16,565 nucleotides of DNA, taken from NCBI GenBank assembly GCA_020860885.1, contig JAJBTS010000095.1:1-16565 (forward strand), given 5' to 3'. A model generated the notes under the pieces. That model was not told the DNA's origin and searched no databases. It saw nothing but the letters and a program-made list of their open reading frames with translations. Made by a program: the position numbers and the translations under genes. Origin of the DNA: Bacteroidales bacterium. GTDB lineage: Bacteria > Bacteroidota > Bacteroidia > Bacteroidales > Azobacteroidaceae. Below, in pieces: positions 16,390 through 16,565 of this stretch; positions within the stretch are counted from its first letter, which is position 1, and the number at the start of each line of letters is the position of its first letter.

Positions 16390-16422
16390 TTATCAAAAAG
16401 TTATCAACAAGTTATAATCAAT
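16390..16422 (+). repeat. 11-bp tandem repeat resembling DnaA boxes
   Basis: Three consecutive 11-mers are TTATCAAAAAG (16390-16400), TTATCAACAAG (16401-16411) and TTATAATCAAT (16412-16422). The first two differ at one base; the third matches the second at 8 of 11. TTATCAACA within the second unit differs from the consensus DnaA box TTATCCACA at one position. It could be a DnaA-responsive element, another operator or an A/T-rich promoter element. Confidence 0.45.
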
Positions 16423-16449
16423 TTAAGATACTGATTAACAGGTCTTTTT

Positions 16450-16457
16450 CAAAACTA
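16450..16457 (-). promoter_or_regulatory. Candidate Bacteroidota-type -7 promoter element for the dcw cluster
   Basis: Minus-strand TAGTTTTG is an exact match to the primary-sigma -7 consensus TAnnTTTG of Bacteroidota. The matching -33 element is weak: TTTT at 16476-16479, 18 bases upstream, instead of TTTG at about 19-21. If used, transcription would start near 16443 and give a leader of about 125 bases that carries the 11-bp and 10-bp repeats. A closer but imperfect box, TAATTTTA at 16342-16349, would instead place the MraZ-like repeats over the promoter itself. Confidence 0.35.
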
Positions 16458-16565
16458 CTAAAAAGTGGGGCATGGAAAACTTTGCAACTTATAAACACCA
16501 GACTTCGAAATTCTGTTTTTAAGAATCAAAATAAATGAGCTACCGCACTTTTCACCGTATAAAAC

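Larger units (their letters stand above)
16316..16565 (-). other. Non-coding leader/control region upstream of mraZ
   Basis: These 250 bases carry no convincing gene on either strand and are markedly A/T-rich. Reading toward mraZ, they contain a TAnnTTTG promoter candidate (16450-16457), an 11-bp tandem repeat (16390-16422) and a perfect 10-bp tandem repeat (16351-16370). AAAAGTGGGG at 16461-16470 and CCGCACTTTT at 16543-16552 form a 9-of-10 inverted repeat. A second -7-like box, TAATTTTA (16342-16349, minus strand), lies just downstream of the 10-bp repeats. No Shine-Dalgarno sequence precedes the mraZ ATG; an A-rich stretch does, as is usual for Bacteroidota. Confidence 0.6.

Noticed and set aside
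16316..16396. Upstream extension of MraZ by 27 residues to an ATG at 16396
   Set aside because: Known MraZ proteins begin at the MxxFxGxxxxxxDxKGR stretch. The extension would translate through the operator-like repeats and its composition (IKKINKK, NFILTNN) is that of translated A/T-rich DNA.
16293..16538. Small plus-strand frame (81 codons) across the mraZ upstream region
   Set aside because: Its first part is antisense to mraZ and the rest is translated A/T-rich control region; no motif supports it.
1..16565. CRISPR arrays, tRNA or rRNA genes, insertion sequences, toxin-antitoxin or defence genes
   Set aside because: I saw no spaced repeat arrays, cloverleaf-like segments, transposase motifs or defence-type proteins; the window is filled by the dcw genes.

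Overview
The window is a compact division and cell-wall (dcw) gene cluster. Every gene lies on the minus strand, so transcription runs from the right end of the window to the left. A member of the phylum Bacteroidota, most likely order Bacteroidales, is suggested by several features: the gene order mraZ-rsmH-ftsL-ftsI-murE-mraY-murD-ftsW-murG-murC-ftsQ-ftsA-ftsZ-yqeY, the absence of purine-rich Shine-Dalgarno sequences before the starts, a MraY with an enlarged loop, a one-PASTA FtsI, and a CarboxypepD_reg/outer-membrane-barrel gene fragment downstream. The genus cannot be fixed by eye. MurE carries the DNPR motif, so the peptidoglycan is predicted to contain meso-diaminopimelate.

Layout in transcription order. 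Positions 16316-16565 are non-coding and look like the control region of the cluster. They hold a TAnnTTTG-type promoter candidate, an 11-bp tandem repeat resembling DnaA boxes, and a perfect 10-bp tandem repeat carrying GTGGAG that looks like a MraZ operator. Next come mraZ (regulator), rsmH (16S rRNA methyltransferase), a small FtsL-like protein and ftsI (septal transpeptidase). These are followed by murE, mraY and murD (precursor synthesis), ftsW (septal glycosyltransferase), and murG and murC. The division core ftsQ, ftsA, ftsZ comes next, then yqeY. Most junctions are 2-23 bp or overlap by 4-8 bp, which fits one long polycistronic unit with translational coupling. The only sizeable internal gap is the 77 bp between ftsQ and ftsA, which contains a perfect A/T hairpin and may be a secondary control point for ftsA-ftsZ.

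The genes form one pathway. MurC, MurD and MurE build the UDP-MurNAc-peptide, MraY and MurG make lipid I and lipid II, FtsW and FtsI polymerise and cross-link it at the septum, FtsQ and the FtsL-like protein connect to the divisome, and FtsA tethers the FtsZ ring to the membrane. murF, ddl and murB are not in the window and must lie elsewhere.

After yqeY there is a 235-bp non-coding stretch (416-650). The left end (1-415) then holds what appears to be a decayed, internally deleted outer-membrane protein gene: a GTG start, signal peptide and CarboxypepD_reg start, with a beta-barrel-like stretch in a different frame directly after it.

Overall this is a conserved housekeeping region. I see no evidence of an undescribed system; the points most worth a second look are the mraZ upstream repeats, the ftsQ-ftsA gap and the broken outer-membrane gene.
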